A stretch of 64,000 nt of DNA from an uncultured Clostridia bacterium (GTDB taxonomy: Bacteria; Bacillota; Clostridia; Christensenellales; Borkfalkiaceae). Below the pieces are notes generated by a model. That model was given only the letters and a program-made list of their open reading frames with translations, was not told the origin of the DNA and did no database searches. The position numbers and the translations under genes are program-made. The stretch lies in the NCBI GenBank assembly GCA_934248055.1, contig CAKQKI010000001.1:124001-188000 (forward strand). Direction: 5' to 3'. The number at the start of each line of letters is the position of its first letter. Position 1 is the stretch's first letter. Positions 1-8,819 of this stretch are shown piece after piece.

Positions 1-2
1 CA

Positions 3-2225
3 AACCTGATGACTTTGTACGACGACGCCGCAAAGTATCAGTTTACGAGCGAAAAATACAAACTTATGGCGCAAAAGAAGTACGCCGAGTTTTTAACTAA
101 AAAGTATAATCCCGACGGAAGTCTTAGCGTAACGGAAACGGAAAACGCTATAAAAGCCGCGTGGAAGGCAGACGGCAAAACGGGCTTCGACGCGAGAAAC
201 GAAAGCCTTGCGAGCGCGACTATACAAATAAACGGCGACTTTTTAAGCAGTAAATATTCGCCGCAGCGTTGCGCCGACGGTTTCGAATTTTTCTACACGC
301 TTATGAAAAACTTCTACGACGAAATGAGTAAATGGGCAAAAACGCCCGTTTCGGAAGGCGGACTCGGCGTAGAGTGTCCTATAGCGGGCGGAACGAATTT
401 CGCAAACGACGATCGTTCTGATTTATTCCTTAACGCGCATTACGATTACGTCGCGCGACACACCTATCAGTCGCACCCCACAACGGGTACGGAATATCAG
501 GTCGGCACGGCAGTTCCAAACGGCGGCAGTACGCTCGGAAGCGTAGGCGACAATACTTTTGCGGCGGCTGCGCAAAGAAAAGTAATGGGTATGCCGTATA
601 TCGTAACCGAATCGCTCATAGCCGAACCGAATATCCACAGCGTGGAATTCAATCTTATCGCTTCGGCAATATATTCGTATCAGGGTTGGAGTCTTACGGC
701 TTTCACCTATATGAATAAAAAACTCGACAATCGTATAAACCAGATAAACAACTCGTTTATAATAATGGATCACCCCGGCAGGTTTTCCACTATAACTTCC
801 GCTTCGCTGCTGTATCAGAGAGCGGAAATAAGCAAAGCGCAAGTCGGTTATTACAGGGTTATCACCGTTGACGACGCCATGAACTATAAAGATCAGATTA
901 TGGGTCTGCCGGACGGTACTTACGTTGTCGGTAAAACGGGCGTGTACTTCTCGGACGGTAAAAATATATTGTTCCAAAGCGGCGAATACGATATATCCGC
1001 AAGCACGAACGACGCCGAAATTCTCGAAAAAATTCTTCACTCGCAACTTATAAGCGAAGGCGGCGAGATGATATGGAACAGCGACGAACAAACTTTTGTG
1101 GTAAACACCAAATCCACGCAAGGCGCGGTAGGGTATATCGGCGGCAAAACCATAAGACTCAACGACGTTGATATAGAGATCGGAACGGCTTACGCGCAAG
1201 TTACCGTCAGCGCGCTCGGCGCGCGGGTAAACGGAGTTAATCCCGAAATATCCACTGCGAAAAAATTGCTCGTTACGGCGGTAGGGCAATCGAGAAACAC
1301 GGGCGCGGAAATATCTTCCGACGGCTCTTCCATTACCGCTCTCGGCACCGCTCCCATACTCGTTCAACCCATAACAGGCAGAATAGTTTTAAAAACTTAC
1401 GACGATTTTACAGTAAAAATTCTTAACAGTTCGGGCGTTGCCGTAACAAACAGATCCGTAACCGTCGAAAAAGACGAGAACGGCTTTACCGTAATAACAC
1501 TGAAAAAGGAAGATAAAACCACTTATTACGAAATAGAAAGAACGAACGTTTCCGAAAGAAAACCTTCGCTCGGCAGTTATCGCGATATAGGCGGCGAATA
1601 CGCTAACGCGATAGAAGCGATAAAAAACTACATGCCCGGCAAGACCGATACGCTTTTCTTTACCGAAGCGGATACCGAAAAAGGCGATTTTATCGGCGCG
1701 CTTATAAAAGTTTCGGGATTAACAGGCGGAAACAGGGCTTACGCCGACGCCAGCCCCGCACACTGGGCTTACGAACAGTTTAAAACCGCCCGCGAATACG
1801 GCTTAATAGACGGTTTGCAAATTAAGGCATACGATAAACTTACTTATAAAGCGGCGTATTTCGCACTCTATAAGGCGATTATCGCAAAAAACGTAAACGT
1901 AAGCAAGGATACTTCTGTTTTAAAAGGCGTGAATCTTACCGAATGGAGCAACGACGAAAAAGTTATGCTTGCCGCACTCGTTTCGTCAAAGATAATTACC
2001 GCAGGCGAACTTGCCGAAATAAAGCCTACAGATACGGTTATTCGCGGAAAGGCCGCGCAGTATCTTAAAAATATGATTTCGCCGAACGGCGGAGCGGGTA
2101 ATCAGTCTTCTTCGGGCGGCAAAGGCGGATCGAATCTCGGGTTGGTTCTCGGCATAACTATTCCTGCGGCGTTAGCGGTTGCAGGCGCGGCGATATTTAT
2201 CGTATTGCGTAAAAAATCAAAATAA
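3..2225 (+). CDS. Surface-anchored glycoside hydrolase-like protein, 5' end cut by window edge
   Basis: The frame is open to the window edge and the first ATG (9) has no Shine-Dalgarno, so the true N-terminus with signal peptide and most of a TIM barrel lies outside. About 740 residues are visible. The N-terminal part has the pattern of large clan GH-A enzymes (an invariant Glu in VTESLIAEPN followed by a helix reading SAIYSYQGWSLTAFTYM). A beta-rich domain with GTAPILVQPITGRI is typical of C-terminal parts of such enzymes. An SLH-like stretch (DASPAHWAYEQF) follows, then a Gly/Ser-rich linker, a membrane segment and a basic tail ending RKKSK. Inference: extracellular polysaccharide hydrolase held at the cell surface. 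The exact GH family cannot be fixed from this fragment. Confidence 0.7.
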   Translation, partial: NLMTLYDDAAKYQFTSEKYKLMAQKKYAEFLTKKYNPDGSLSVTETENAIKAAWKADGKTGFDARNESLASATIQINGDFLSSKYSPQRCADGFEFFYTLMKNFYDEMSKWAKTPVSEGGLGVECPIAGGTNFANDDRSDLFLNAHYDYVARHTYQSHPTTGTEYQVGTAVPNGGSTLGSVGDNTFAAAAQRKVMGMPYIVTESLIAEPNIHSVEFNLIASAIYSYQGWSLTAFTYMNKKLDNRINQINNSFIIMDHPGRFSTITSASLLYQRAEISKAQVGYYRVITVDDAMNYKDQIMGLPDGTYVVGKTGVYFSDGKNILFQSGEYDISASTNDAEILEKILHSQLISEGGEMIWNSDEQTFVVNTKSTQGAVGYIGGKTIRLNDVDIEIGTAYAQVTVSALGARVNGVNPEISTAKKLLVTAVGQSRNTGAEISSDGSSITALGTAPILVQPITGRIVLKTYDDFTVKILNSSGVAVTNRSVTVEKDENGFTVITLKKEDKTTYYEIERTNVSERKPSLGSYRDIGGEYANAIEAIKNYMPGKTDTLFFTEADTEKGDFIGALIKVSGLTGGNRAYADASPAHWAYEQFKTAREYGLIDGLQIKAYDKLTYKAAYFALYKAIIAKNVNVSKDTSVLKGVNLTEWSNDEKVMLAALVSSKIITAGELAEIKPTDTVIRGKAAQYLKNMISPNGGAGNQSSSGGKGGSNLGLVLGITIPAALAVAGAAIFIVLRKKSK

Positions 2226-2232
2226 AAAATTT

Positions 2233-2272
2233 AACCGCGAGTAATAAATTAAAAACATAATTGCTCGCGGTT
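2233..2272 (+). other. Hairpin between surface-protein genes
   Basis: A 9-bp perfect stem (aaccgcgag 2233-2241 with ctcgcggtt 2264-2272) has a 22-nt A/T-rich loop and sits directly before the Shine-Dalgarno of the next gene. There is no U-tract, so it is not a standard terminator. It may attenuate or stabilise the downstream message. Confidence 0.4.
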
Positions 2273-2283
2273 GGGAGGAGAAT

Positions 2284-3555
2284 ATGAAAAAAAGAAAATT
2301 TTTAACCCTGCTACTGTCCGTAATAACGGTTGCGGCGTTAGCAATCCCCGCTTTCACGGCTTTTGCCGAAACTAACGACCCTATTTACGTCATTTCAAAC
2401 GGCGTTTACGAAGGTTCGTTCGGCGGCACAGGAACGAACGAAATAATTACTTTGGAAACAACCGGTGATAAAGTATGGCGCGCGCAAGGCAATTACAGCG
2501 GCAATCGCCTGATACTTACGAATAGTGTAGACGCGTCCGGAATCGAAGAGCCTTGTATTTCGATAACTTATTCGACTACAAACTGTCAATGGCCTGAAGT
2601 AAGGATATTTAACGCTATAGGAACGTATGGCAATTTGCTGTGGATTAAGTACAATTTAACGTTTGTTACCGACGGCTCGATTCAAACCGTAAAAATTCCT
2701 TTTTCTTCGTTTACGCTAAGCGATAAGGATATTTGGGGGAATACAGGTGTAGTCGGTCCGTTTAATCAAACCGTAATAAACGGCGTGGGCTTTAATTTTA
2801 GTGGCGTAATTGATATTTTTGAGATAAAGTTTACGTCAATGAAAGAAAACGATACAAATAAAACGCTTACTTTTTACGACGGAAACGAAGTTAAAATAGA
2901 AAATCTTTCCACCGCTTACAGTACGGTTGACGGCGTTCTGCCCGAATACACGGTGGACGGAAAAGTGTTTATAGGCTGGAAAAGTGCAGAAGGTAAATTA
3001 TATGCCGCAGGCGCGGCTGTAAATGCCGAAACGCCTGCCGAACTTTATGCCGCGGCGATAGAGTTTACTACGCAAGACGGCGCTTATATAAGGGTAGGCG
3101 AAAACGCGGGCGTGTCGGGTATTCGTTTCGATACGACTTTCAAAACCGCAGACTATTCCGCGATTGCAAATTTTATAACCGAATACGGCACGCTGATACT
3201 TCCCAAAGATTTTTTAACCGCCGAAAAGAATTTTACGCTTGAAGATTTTGTGGTTGACCAAGATATTTTAAAAATAAAAAGTACGGTTTCTACCACGGGT
3301 GATGACGGCGTTACGACTTATCGCGGTGCGCTGTTTGAGATTAAAGAAACAAACTATAACAGGTACTTTGCCGCTCGCGGATATTTTACCGTAAAATATT
3401 CAGACGGCGCAACAAAGAACTTTTATTCCGCGGCTTATGCTCATAATTCCGTTGCTAACGTTGCCAAAGATTTTAAAAATACTTCCGGATATGAAGCATT
3501 GAGCGACGCTCAGAAGAGCATAGTTGACGCTTATGCCGCCGCTTATCAGGCGTAA
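2284..3555 (+). CDS. Secreted protein with InlB-like repeat region
   Basis: A protein of 423 residues with a strong Shine-Dalgarno (gggaggag) 4 nt before the ATG. Residues 1-29 form a signal peptide ending AFAE, almost identical to that of the 848-residue protein at 4030. The middle (about 30-195) is a beta-rich, carbohydrate-binding-module-like domain. Residues about 200-260 (YDGNEVK...FIGWKSAEGKLYAAGAAV) match the InlB/flagellin-like repeat pattern of clostridial surface proteins. The C-terminal 160 residues (VGENAGVSGIRFDTTF onward) look like a domain often found at the end of such secreted proteins. No catalytic motif is recognised and there is no membrane anchor, so it is probably secreted or non-covalently wall-bound. 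Function unknown. Confidence 0.75.
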   Translation: MKKRKFLTLLLSVITVAALAIPAFTAFAETNDPIYVISNGVYEGSFGGTGTNEIITLETTGDKVWRAQGNYSGNRLILTNSVDASGIEEPCISITYSTTNCQWPEVRIFNAIGTYGNLLWIKYNLTFVTDGSIQTVKIPFSSFTLSDKDIWGNTGVVGPFNQTVINGVGFNFSGVIDIFEIKFTSMKENDTNKTLTFYDGNEVKIENLSTAYSTVDGVLPEYTVDGKVFIGWKSAEGKLYAAGAAVNAETPAELYAAAIEFTTQDGAYIRVGENAGVSGIRFDTTFKTADYSAIANFITEYGTLILPKDFLTAEKNFTLEDFVVDQDILKIKSTVSTTGDDGVTTYRGALFEIKETNYNRYFAARGYFTVKYSDGATKNFYSAAYAHNSVANVAKDFKNTSGYEALSDAQKSIVDAYAAAYQA

Positions 3556-3572
3556 TAAGGAGGGAAAGCAGA

Positions 3573-3701
3573 ATGAAAAAATATTTAAAACCCGAAGTTT
3601 TAATGGTAAAAGCGACGGCAGACGTAATAACGGCTTCTTACGGAACGGTAGAAGAAAACGGTTTCGGCCTTGACTACGGCAAAGATATATTCTTTTCCTG
3701 A
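3573..3701 (+). CDS. 42-residue KPE/DVITAS-type mini-peptide
   Basis: A short frame with an excellent Shine-Dalgarno (aaggaggg, 7 nt spacing) begins MKKYLKPEVLMVKATADVIT and ends in an acidic/aromatic tail (DYGKDIFFS). It lies 17 nt after a secreted-protein gene and 45 nt before a lipoprotein gene, in the same direction. The arrangement K-x-Y-x-K-P-E, then A-x-D-V-I-T-x-S, then a Gly/Phe-rich tail resembles small hypothetical proteins common in gut Clostridia. That resemblance is from memory, not a search. There is no signal peptide, transmembrane segment or cysteine. Function unknown; a ribosomally made signal or precursor peptide is one possibility. Confidence 0.6.
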   Translation: MKKYLKPEVLMVKATADVITASYGTVEENGFGLDYGKDIFFS

Positions 3702-3746
3702 ACTTTTGCGCCGTCAGAACTCTCAAACACATTTTTAAGGCAAAAA

Positions 3747-3986
3747 ATGAAAAGACTTTTAATCATCGCACTCATAATTGTCGCCGTTTTTGCGCTTGCT
3801 AATTGTGCGGGCGGGAAAAATTCGGGCGGCGGAAGTTCTGCAAACGGCGGCTCTTCCGATATAACTTCCGACGATCAAAACGGCAAAGAAGAAAATTCTT
3901 CCGACGGCTCGATTAACGATAGCGGCGAAAGCGGTTCGAAAGGCGACGATATATGGATAGGACCTGTTCCGTCGCCGAAAGATTAA
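3747..3986 (+). CDS. Small Gly/Ser/Asp-rich lipoprotein
   Basis: A 79-residue protein with a short lipoprotein signal (MKRLLIIALIIVAVFALANC; lipobox LANC, lipidated Cys20) and an aagg Shine-Dalgarno. The mature part is low-complexity (GGKNSGGGSSANGGSS, then an Asp/Gly/Ser region), ending DIWIGPVPSPKD. It is presumably tethered to the outer face of the membrane. No catalytic domain is present. It sits between secreted surface proteins and may be an accessory spacer or binding lipoprotein; function unknown. Confidence 0.6.
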   Translation: MKRLLIIALIIVAVFALANCAGGKNSGGGSSANGGSSDITSDDQNGKEENSSDGSINDSGESGSKGDDIWIGPVPSPKD

Positions 3987-4029
3987 CTGAAAATGCAATA
4001 ATTATAATAATATTTATAAAAGGCAGAAT

Positions 4030-6576
4030 ATGAAGAAAAAAAACTTTTTATTAACGCTGTTATCGGTAATAACGGTAGCGGCTTTGACCGTTCCCGCCTT
4101 TCTGGCTTTTGCCGAAGGTGCGGAAACTCCGACGAATACAGAGCAAAAGACGCTGACCGTTCAGGTTTACGATAACAACCCCGCAGAAGTGGATTTAATC
4201 AGCGCGACAAAAGTCGAAGAAGGCGGCATAACCGTTATACGTGCAAACGTGTGGGCAGGCAGTTATATAATGCTTAAAACCCCCGTGGACCTTTCCAAAA
4301 CTACGAACGCAAAACTGTATTTCGAGTTTAAAACGATTAGTTCTAAGTCCCACGGTACTGTAAACGCAGTCGTTGCGAACGGCGAAAATAACGAAAAAGT
4401 ATCGTTGAACGGCAGCGGCGGCAATATAGGGGTTTATGTCGATTATACCGTAGTCAATTATAGTTTGTCGGTACTTACGAGCGAACAACTTGCAAAGTTC
4501 AAGGGCTTGGCTATAGGTTCCAGCGAAGAATTTTACGTTAAAAAAGTCTGGGTAGAATACGATAATCCCGATTATACGGCAGGACCCGATACAGTCCTTA
4601 TAGAAGATAGCGAACTTAACAATAAAACTGCCGGTAATAGCGAAGTTTCGTTGACGGTGTCTGCCGATAAAGAAATAACTCTTACCGCACCCGATACGGC
4701 AAGTCCTGACGGCAATTATACTAAGCGTATAATAGGATTGAGTAAAAAATCGGTTACCGACGCGCTTTTTAACGAAGGCGCAATTACTTTCGGGTATAAA
4801 ACAACGCAAGCGGAATCGTTTGATTTGCGCCTGATGAATAACGGCGCGAGTATTCAGTACGGCGAGTATTATTACGTTATCGTTCCCGTACCCGTGATTG
4901 CCGACGGCGAATGGCATACCGCGACAGTGAACGTAAAAGAGTTTTACGGCAAAACGGTAAGCAGTACCTGGGGCGGAATTAAAGAAGGCGTTCTTTTCGA
5001 TACGGACGCGGTTACCGCAGTAGGTTTCGGACTTGATAAAGGCGTGGTTTCGATAAAGAGCGTAAAGGCGACTTACGAGAACAAAAACCGCACCATAAGC
5101 GGTATAGAATTAGGCGGCACGCCTAAAACCGATTACCTTTCGGGCGATATATTCGACGCCGCGAATATGACGGTTAAAATTGTTTTCAGCGACGGGTTTA
5201 AACTCGATTGCTACGGTTACGAGTACGATAAAGACCTTGTTCTTACTCCCGCTAACGACAAAATGACCGTAAGTTGGACTTATAAAGGGCAAACTTATAC
5301 CGCCGATCTCGGTTTAACGGTAACTTCGGAATACGATAAGTTAGTAATAAAAAAACAACCCGATAAAACGGCGTACAAAGCGGGCGAAAAATTCAATTCG
5401 CAGGGTATGGAAGTAGTCGCGGTTAAACACGACGAAACGGAAGTACCCGTTACCGACTACGTGTATTACGACGGCGTACTCATCGGCGGCACTACCAAAC
5501 TTACGATAGAATATCTCGGCTTGACAGCGGAAGTTGATATAACCGTTTCCGAGTTCGAGCAAACTCTTTCGCTTACCGACAGGGTTTTCGCCGCCGACGG
5601 CGAAGTCCGTTACGGTTGGAACGCGCAGATTGCCGACAAATCGCTTACTTCGCAGGCAAAATACGACGCGGCTGCCGAAAAAGATAAGGCAAAACTTATA
5701 GTTACACCCAAGGACGAAGAGAAGGGCTACTATATTCAAGCCGAATTCAACTCAAACAACTATGCTACGAGAATTTTCGAATATCAGGTTGCGGACTTTG
5801 CTCTGGGCGGAGTTTACGACGAAGTTGATTATAACGGTATGATTTCCGTAACGTACAGAACGAGTACCGTTATGACCGAACCCGTAATATTCGGTCTCGT
5901 AAACTTTATGGAATGGAATCTCGGTTATCACGGCACGGATATATCCGATCTTATAATCGCCGACGGCAAATGGCATACTCTTTACTTCGATATAGCCCTT
6001 GTTTACGGTAAAATGAACGGTACTACCTGGGGTAGCGAAGTCAACGAAGACGTCGACTTCAATAAGATAGCGGGTTTTGCAATACGCTCCAAATCCAACG
6101 GCACGCTCGATATTTCAGACGTTTCCGTCAACTGGAACGGCCCCGCAAACGCCGCTTCCATGGTTGATACCAACGCACCCGAATATTCCTATTTGGGCGA
6201 TATGGTTATCGGCGCAAAGGCGGGCGACGCCGCGCCTTCGTTTGAAAACGAAAGAGCGATCGATAAATTCGACGGCGAAATCAATATAATCGTCGAATGG
6301 TCTGAAGGTGCGGTTACCGACGGAAAACTTAACGAAGGCGAGCATACCGTTAAACTTTACGCAAAGGACAACGCAGGTAACGAAAGCAGTCCTTACGTAG
6401 TTACGGTTAAAGTCGAAAAAAGCGGCGGTTCGGGTTCGTCGTCGGGTAGTTCGGGCGGCGGAAAAAAAGGCGGTTTCTCAAGTTACGGCGGCGCGATAAT
6501 TGCGTCTTCCGTAATAGTAGTGACGCTCGGCGCGGCAGCAGTTTACATCTTTATAAGAAAGAAAAAATCAAAATAA
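4030..6576 (+). CDS. Large cell-surface protein with Ig-like and CBM-like domains, C-terminal membrane anchor
   Basis: A protein of 848 residues. Signal peptide 1-29 is near-identical to that of the 423-residue protein at 2284. Two related beta-sandwich modules (about 190-350 and 520-705) share an ADG(E/K)WHT ... YGK ... TWG pattern and look like carbohydrate-binding modules. Between them lie bacterial Ig-like stretches (about 355-440 and 440-515; KQPDKTAYKAGEKFNSQGMEV is typical). A HYR/cadherin-like domain (about 715-800; DKFDGEINIIVEW...YAKDNAGNES) precedes a Gly/Ser linker, a membrane helix and a basic tail. No catalytic site was seen; a polysaccharide-binding surface protein is the likeliest role. 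Confidence 0.75.
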   Translation: MKKKNFLLTLLSVITVAALTVPAFLAFAEGAETPTNTEQKTLTVQVYDNNPAEVDLISATKVEEGGITVIRANVWAGSYIMLKTPVDLSKTTNAKLYFEFKTISSKSHGTVNAVVANGENNEKVSLNGSGGNIGVYVDYTVVNYSLSVLTSEQLAKFKGLAIGSSEEFYVKKVWVEYDNPDYTAGPDTVLIEDSELNNKTAGNSEVSLTVSADKEITLTAPDTASPDGNYTKRIIGLSKKSVTDALFNEGAITFGYKTTQAESFDLRLMNNGASIQYGEYYYVIVPVPVIADGEWHTATVNVKEFYGKTVSSTWGGIKEGVLFDTDAVTAVGFGLDKGVVSIKSVKATYENKNRTISGIELGGTPKTDYLSGDIFDAANMTVKIVFSDGFKLDCYGYEYDKDLVLTPANDKMTVSWTYKGQTYTADLGLTVTSEYDKLVIKKQPDKTAYKAGEKFNSQGMEVVAVKHDETEVPVTDYVYYDGVLIGGTTKLTIEYLGLTAEVDITVSEFEQTLSLTDRVFAADGEVRYGWNAQIADKSLTSQAKYDAAAEKDKAKLIVTPKDEEKGYYIQAEFNSNNYATRIFEYQVADFALGGVYDEVDYNGMISVTYRTSTVMTEPVIFGLVNFMEWNLGYHGTDISDLIIADGKWHTLYFDIALVYGKMNGTTWGSEVNEDVDFNKIAGFAIRSKSNGTLDISDVSVNWNGPANAASMVDTNAPEYSYLGDMVIGAKAGDAAPSFENERAIDKFDGEINIIVEWSEGAVTDGKLNEGEHTVKLYAKDNAGNESSPYVVTVKVEKSGGSGSSSGSSGGGKKGGFSSYGGAIIASSVIVVTLGAAAVYIFIRKKKSK

Positions 6577-6590
6577 AAACCAAATGAATT

Positions 6591-6618
6591 ACGGGCGCGC
6601 CCAACAGGGCGCGCCCGT
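6591..6618. terminator. Bidirectional hairpin terminator between convergent genes
   Basis: A perfect 12-bp GC-rich stem (acgggcgcgccc 6591-6602 with its complement 6607-6618) has a 4-nt loop (aaca). A weak T-rich run follows on the plus strand and A/T-rich sequence on the other side. It lies between the convergent surface-protein and GH36 genes. Confidence 0.75.
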
Positions 6619-6640
6619 ATTTACATAGAGCGGATACTTA

Positions 6641-8767
6641 TTATTTTATCAACGAAAATCCTATAAGGAAAGACCTGAAATCGGCGTCGGAACAAACTTC
6701 TTCCGAAAGCCGATATTTTTCATAAGGTACGCCCGCGTTCAGCGTTTCACCGCTTGCAGTAAACTCGTCGAACGGATTTAAATTCTTATTATAAACGGTA
6801 ACTTTATATTTTTCCGACGGGATAAAACCTTTAAAGGCTATTCTTCGGTTAGAAACGCCGTTTTCGCGGCTATGCATTATCACGCACGCCAAAGCCTCGT
6901 CTTTTCTGTGAGAAATAACTTCGTAACCGCAAACGCAGGATAACTCGCCGAGTCTGTAAAAGTCGCCGTATTGTATAAGTTTGCGCCGCTTTTTATAAAA
7001 GTTGGAAAGTTTAGCCGTTTTATTTAACTTTTCGGCGGAAAAGTCGGAGCAGTCGAGTTCGTAGCCGAAATTGAAAAGGCACGCCACGGCAAACCTGTTT
7101 TCCGTTGCAAACGCGCGTTTTGTAAACTTATTCGGCGATGCGGACACGTGTGCAGTCATGCAGGATTGCGGATAGCAAACGGAAGTATTCGTCTGTATTA
7201 CGGCGCGGTCTGCGGCGTCGGTATTGTCGCTCGTCCATATCTGCGGAAAGTAGCGCAAAATTCCGAGATCGAATCTCGCTCCGCCCGCGGCGCAGCCTTC
7301 GAACAAAATTTCGGGGTGCGCTTCGGTAAGCGTTCTCATTATATCGTACAGCGCAACCACGTATTTATAAAAGTATTCGCCCGCGAAAACATAAGGCGAG
7401 TGGCAGTCGCTCATAACTCTGTTAAAATCCCACTTGATATAACTCGGTTTAGTCAGCGATATAACTCTTTCCACGCTTTCAATCACGAAGTTTTTAACTT
7501 CGGCTTGCGTTAAATCGAGCATCATCTGATTGCGGTGCAAGAAAGGCTTTTTACCGGGAACGCGCATTGCGTAATTCGGGTGAGTGCGGAAAAGTTCGCT
7601 GTCGGGCGAAATCATTTCGGGTTCTATCCAAATTCCGAAATCTAATCCTATAGCGCGTATATCGTCGGCAAGCGCGGCTATTCCGCCTGTTTTTTCGGCA
7701 TTGTCATACCAGTCGCCGAGCGACGATTTGTCGTCGTTTCGTTTGCCGAACCAACCGTCGTCAAGCACGAAAAGTTCCGCGCCAGCCTTTTTGCCGTTTT
7801 TTGCTATTTTTAAAATTTTCTCACGGGTAAAGTCGAATTCCGTACCTTCCCAGTTATTGATGACTATAGGGCGTTTTTTATTCTGCCAACGCTTTGGCAC
7901 GATATGCGCGTTTATAAACGAGTGAAGGTTTATGGATAATTCGTCTTCGTTCGTGGCGTAAATCATAACCGCTTCGGGCGCGTAAAAACTTTCGCCCGCG
8001 TTTAAGCGATATTCGAAGGCGAAATCGTTTACGCCGATAATAACTCTCGTTCGGTTAAAAGAATCGGTTTCGTAAGACGTTTTGTGATTGCCTGAATATA
8101 CGAGATTGAACGCGTAAACGCCGTTTTCGTTTTTAATTAAGGAAAAAGGGTTATGCTCGGCGGACGACGACCCGCAAAGCGATTGATTTATGAATATGCC
8201 CGAAGAAAGTTTAACGTCGTGGCGGTATCTTTCGCCCGCCCAGCACCCGTCGAAAGTGCTTGCCGTAAAGCCGCTTTGAGTTAAGTCGAGTTGCAAAGAA
8301 GCGAATTTTTTTAACGAAATTCTCTCTTTACCCGCGTTTTTTATAGACGAGCGCACGGTTATCGCGTCGCTGTCGCGGTAAGTTGAATAACTTACGGTAA
8401 GCAGTAAGTTTTCAACTTCGTCTGCAAACACGAACGTGAGCGTTTTTTCCGCGCCGAAAGAAGACGGAAGGTCGGGAATATCTTTCTTGCCCTTGCTTGT
8501 AACGGCGTTTTTAAGCGTAAAATCGTTGGTAAAGGAATTGTCGGCGTTAAAAACGAGTATGGATTTGTCGCGGCGGTCGTCGTTTCCGAAACAGGAAAAA
8601 AGATAGTTTCTTAAATCGGTGCCTATATTATCGCACTCGACGAAAGTCGCTTCGGGAAAAATATCGCCTGTTTTTTTGCCGTAGTACAGGTAATATACGT
8701 TTTTGCCGTCTGATACAAACGCCAAAGTCGTGCGGGGAGTGTCTAATCTGTAAATTTTATCGTTCAT
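6641..8767 (-). CDS. GH36 alpha-galactosidase
   Basis: A cytoplasmic enzyme of 708 residues without a signal peptide, the usual length for bacterial GH36. Residues 1-300 form the N-terminal beta-supersandwich and 300-600 the TIM barrel. The barrel carries WEGTEFDF (306-313), LDDGWFG (335-341), IWIEPEM (379-385), KWDFNR with nucleophile Asp447, CAAGGARFD (492-500) and SDNTDA with acid/base Asp514. It releases terminal alpha-galactose from raffinose-family or galactomannan oligosaccharides. It is the second gene of a minus-strand unit, 52 nt after the GH94 gene, with its own cggag Shine-Dalgarno. Confidence 0.93.
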   Translation of the reverse strand: MNDKIYRLDTPRTTLAFVSDGKNVYYLYYGKKTGDIFPEATFVECDNIGTDLRNYLFSCFGNDDRRDKSILVFNADNSFTNDFTLKNAVTSKGKKDIPDLPSSFGAEKTLTFVFADEVENLLLTVSYSTYRDSDAITVRSSIKNAGKERISLKKFASLQLDLTQSGFTASTFDGCWAGERYRHDVKLSSGIFINQSLCGSSSAEHNPFSLIKNENGVYAFNLVYSGNHKTSYETDSFNRTRVIIGVNDFAFEYRLNAGESFYAPEAVMIYATNEDELSINLHSFINAHIVPKRWQNKKRPIVINNWEGTEFDFTREKILKIAKNGKKAGAELFVLDDGWFGKRNDDKSSLGDWYDNAEKTGGIAALADDIRAIGLDFGIWIEPEMISPDSELFRTHPNYAMRVPGKKPFLHRNQMMLDLTQAEVKNFVIESVERVISLTKPSYIKWDFNRVMSDCHSPYVFAGEYFYKYVVALYDIMRTLTEAHPEILFEGCAAGGARFDLGILRYFPQIWTSDNTDAADRAVIQTNTSVCYPQSCMTAHVSASPNKFTKRAFATENRFAVACLFNFGYELDCSDFSAEKLNKTAKLSNFYKKRRKLIQYGDFYRLGELSCVCGYEVISHRKDEALACVIMHSRENGVSNRRIAFKGFIPSEKYKVTVYNKNLNPFDEFTASGETLNAGVPYEKYRLSEEVCSDADFRSFLIGFSLIK

Positions 8768-8819
8768 CGTTTAACTCCGTTATTTTTATAATTTCCGTTA
8801 TATAGCGGCAACCGTTTAT

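Noticed and set aside
423..1367. A 314-residue minus-strand frame inside the first surface protein
   Set aside because: It is the antisense shadow of a well-supported gene, has no ribosome site, and its composition (Arg, Tyr and Phe rich) is typical of reverse-strand frames here. Many others like it were ignored for the same reason.
4195..4917. A 240-residue minus-strand frame in the 848-residue surface protein
   Set aside because: Antisense shadow; no motif, no ribosome site, no promoter.
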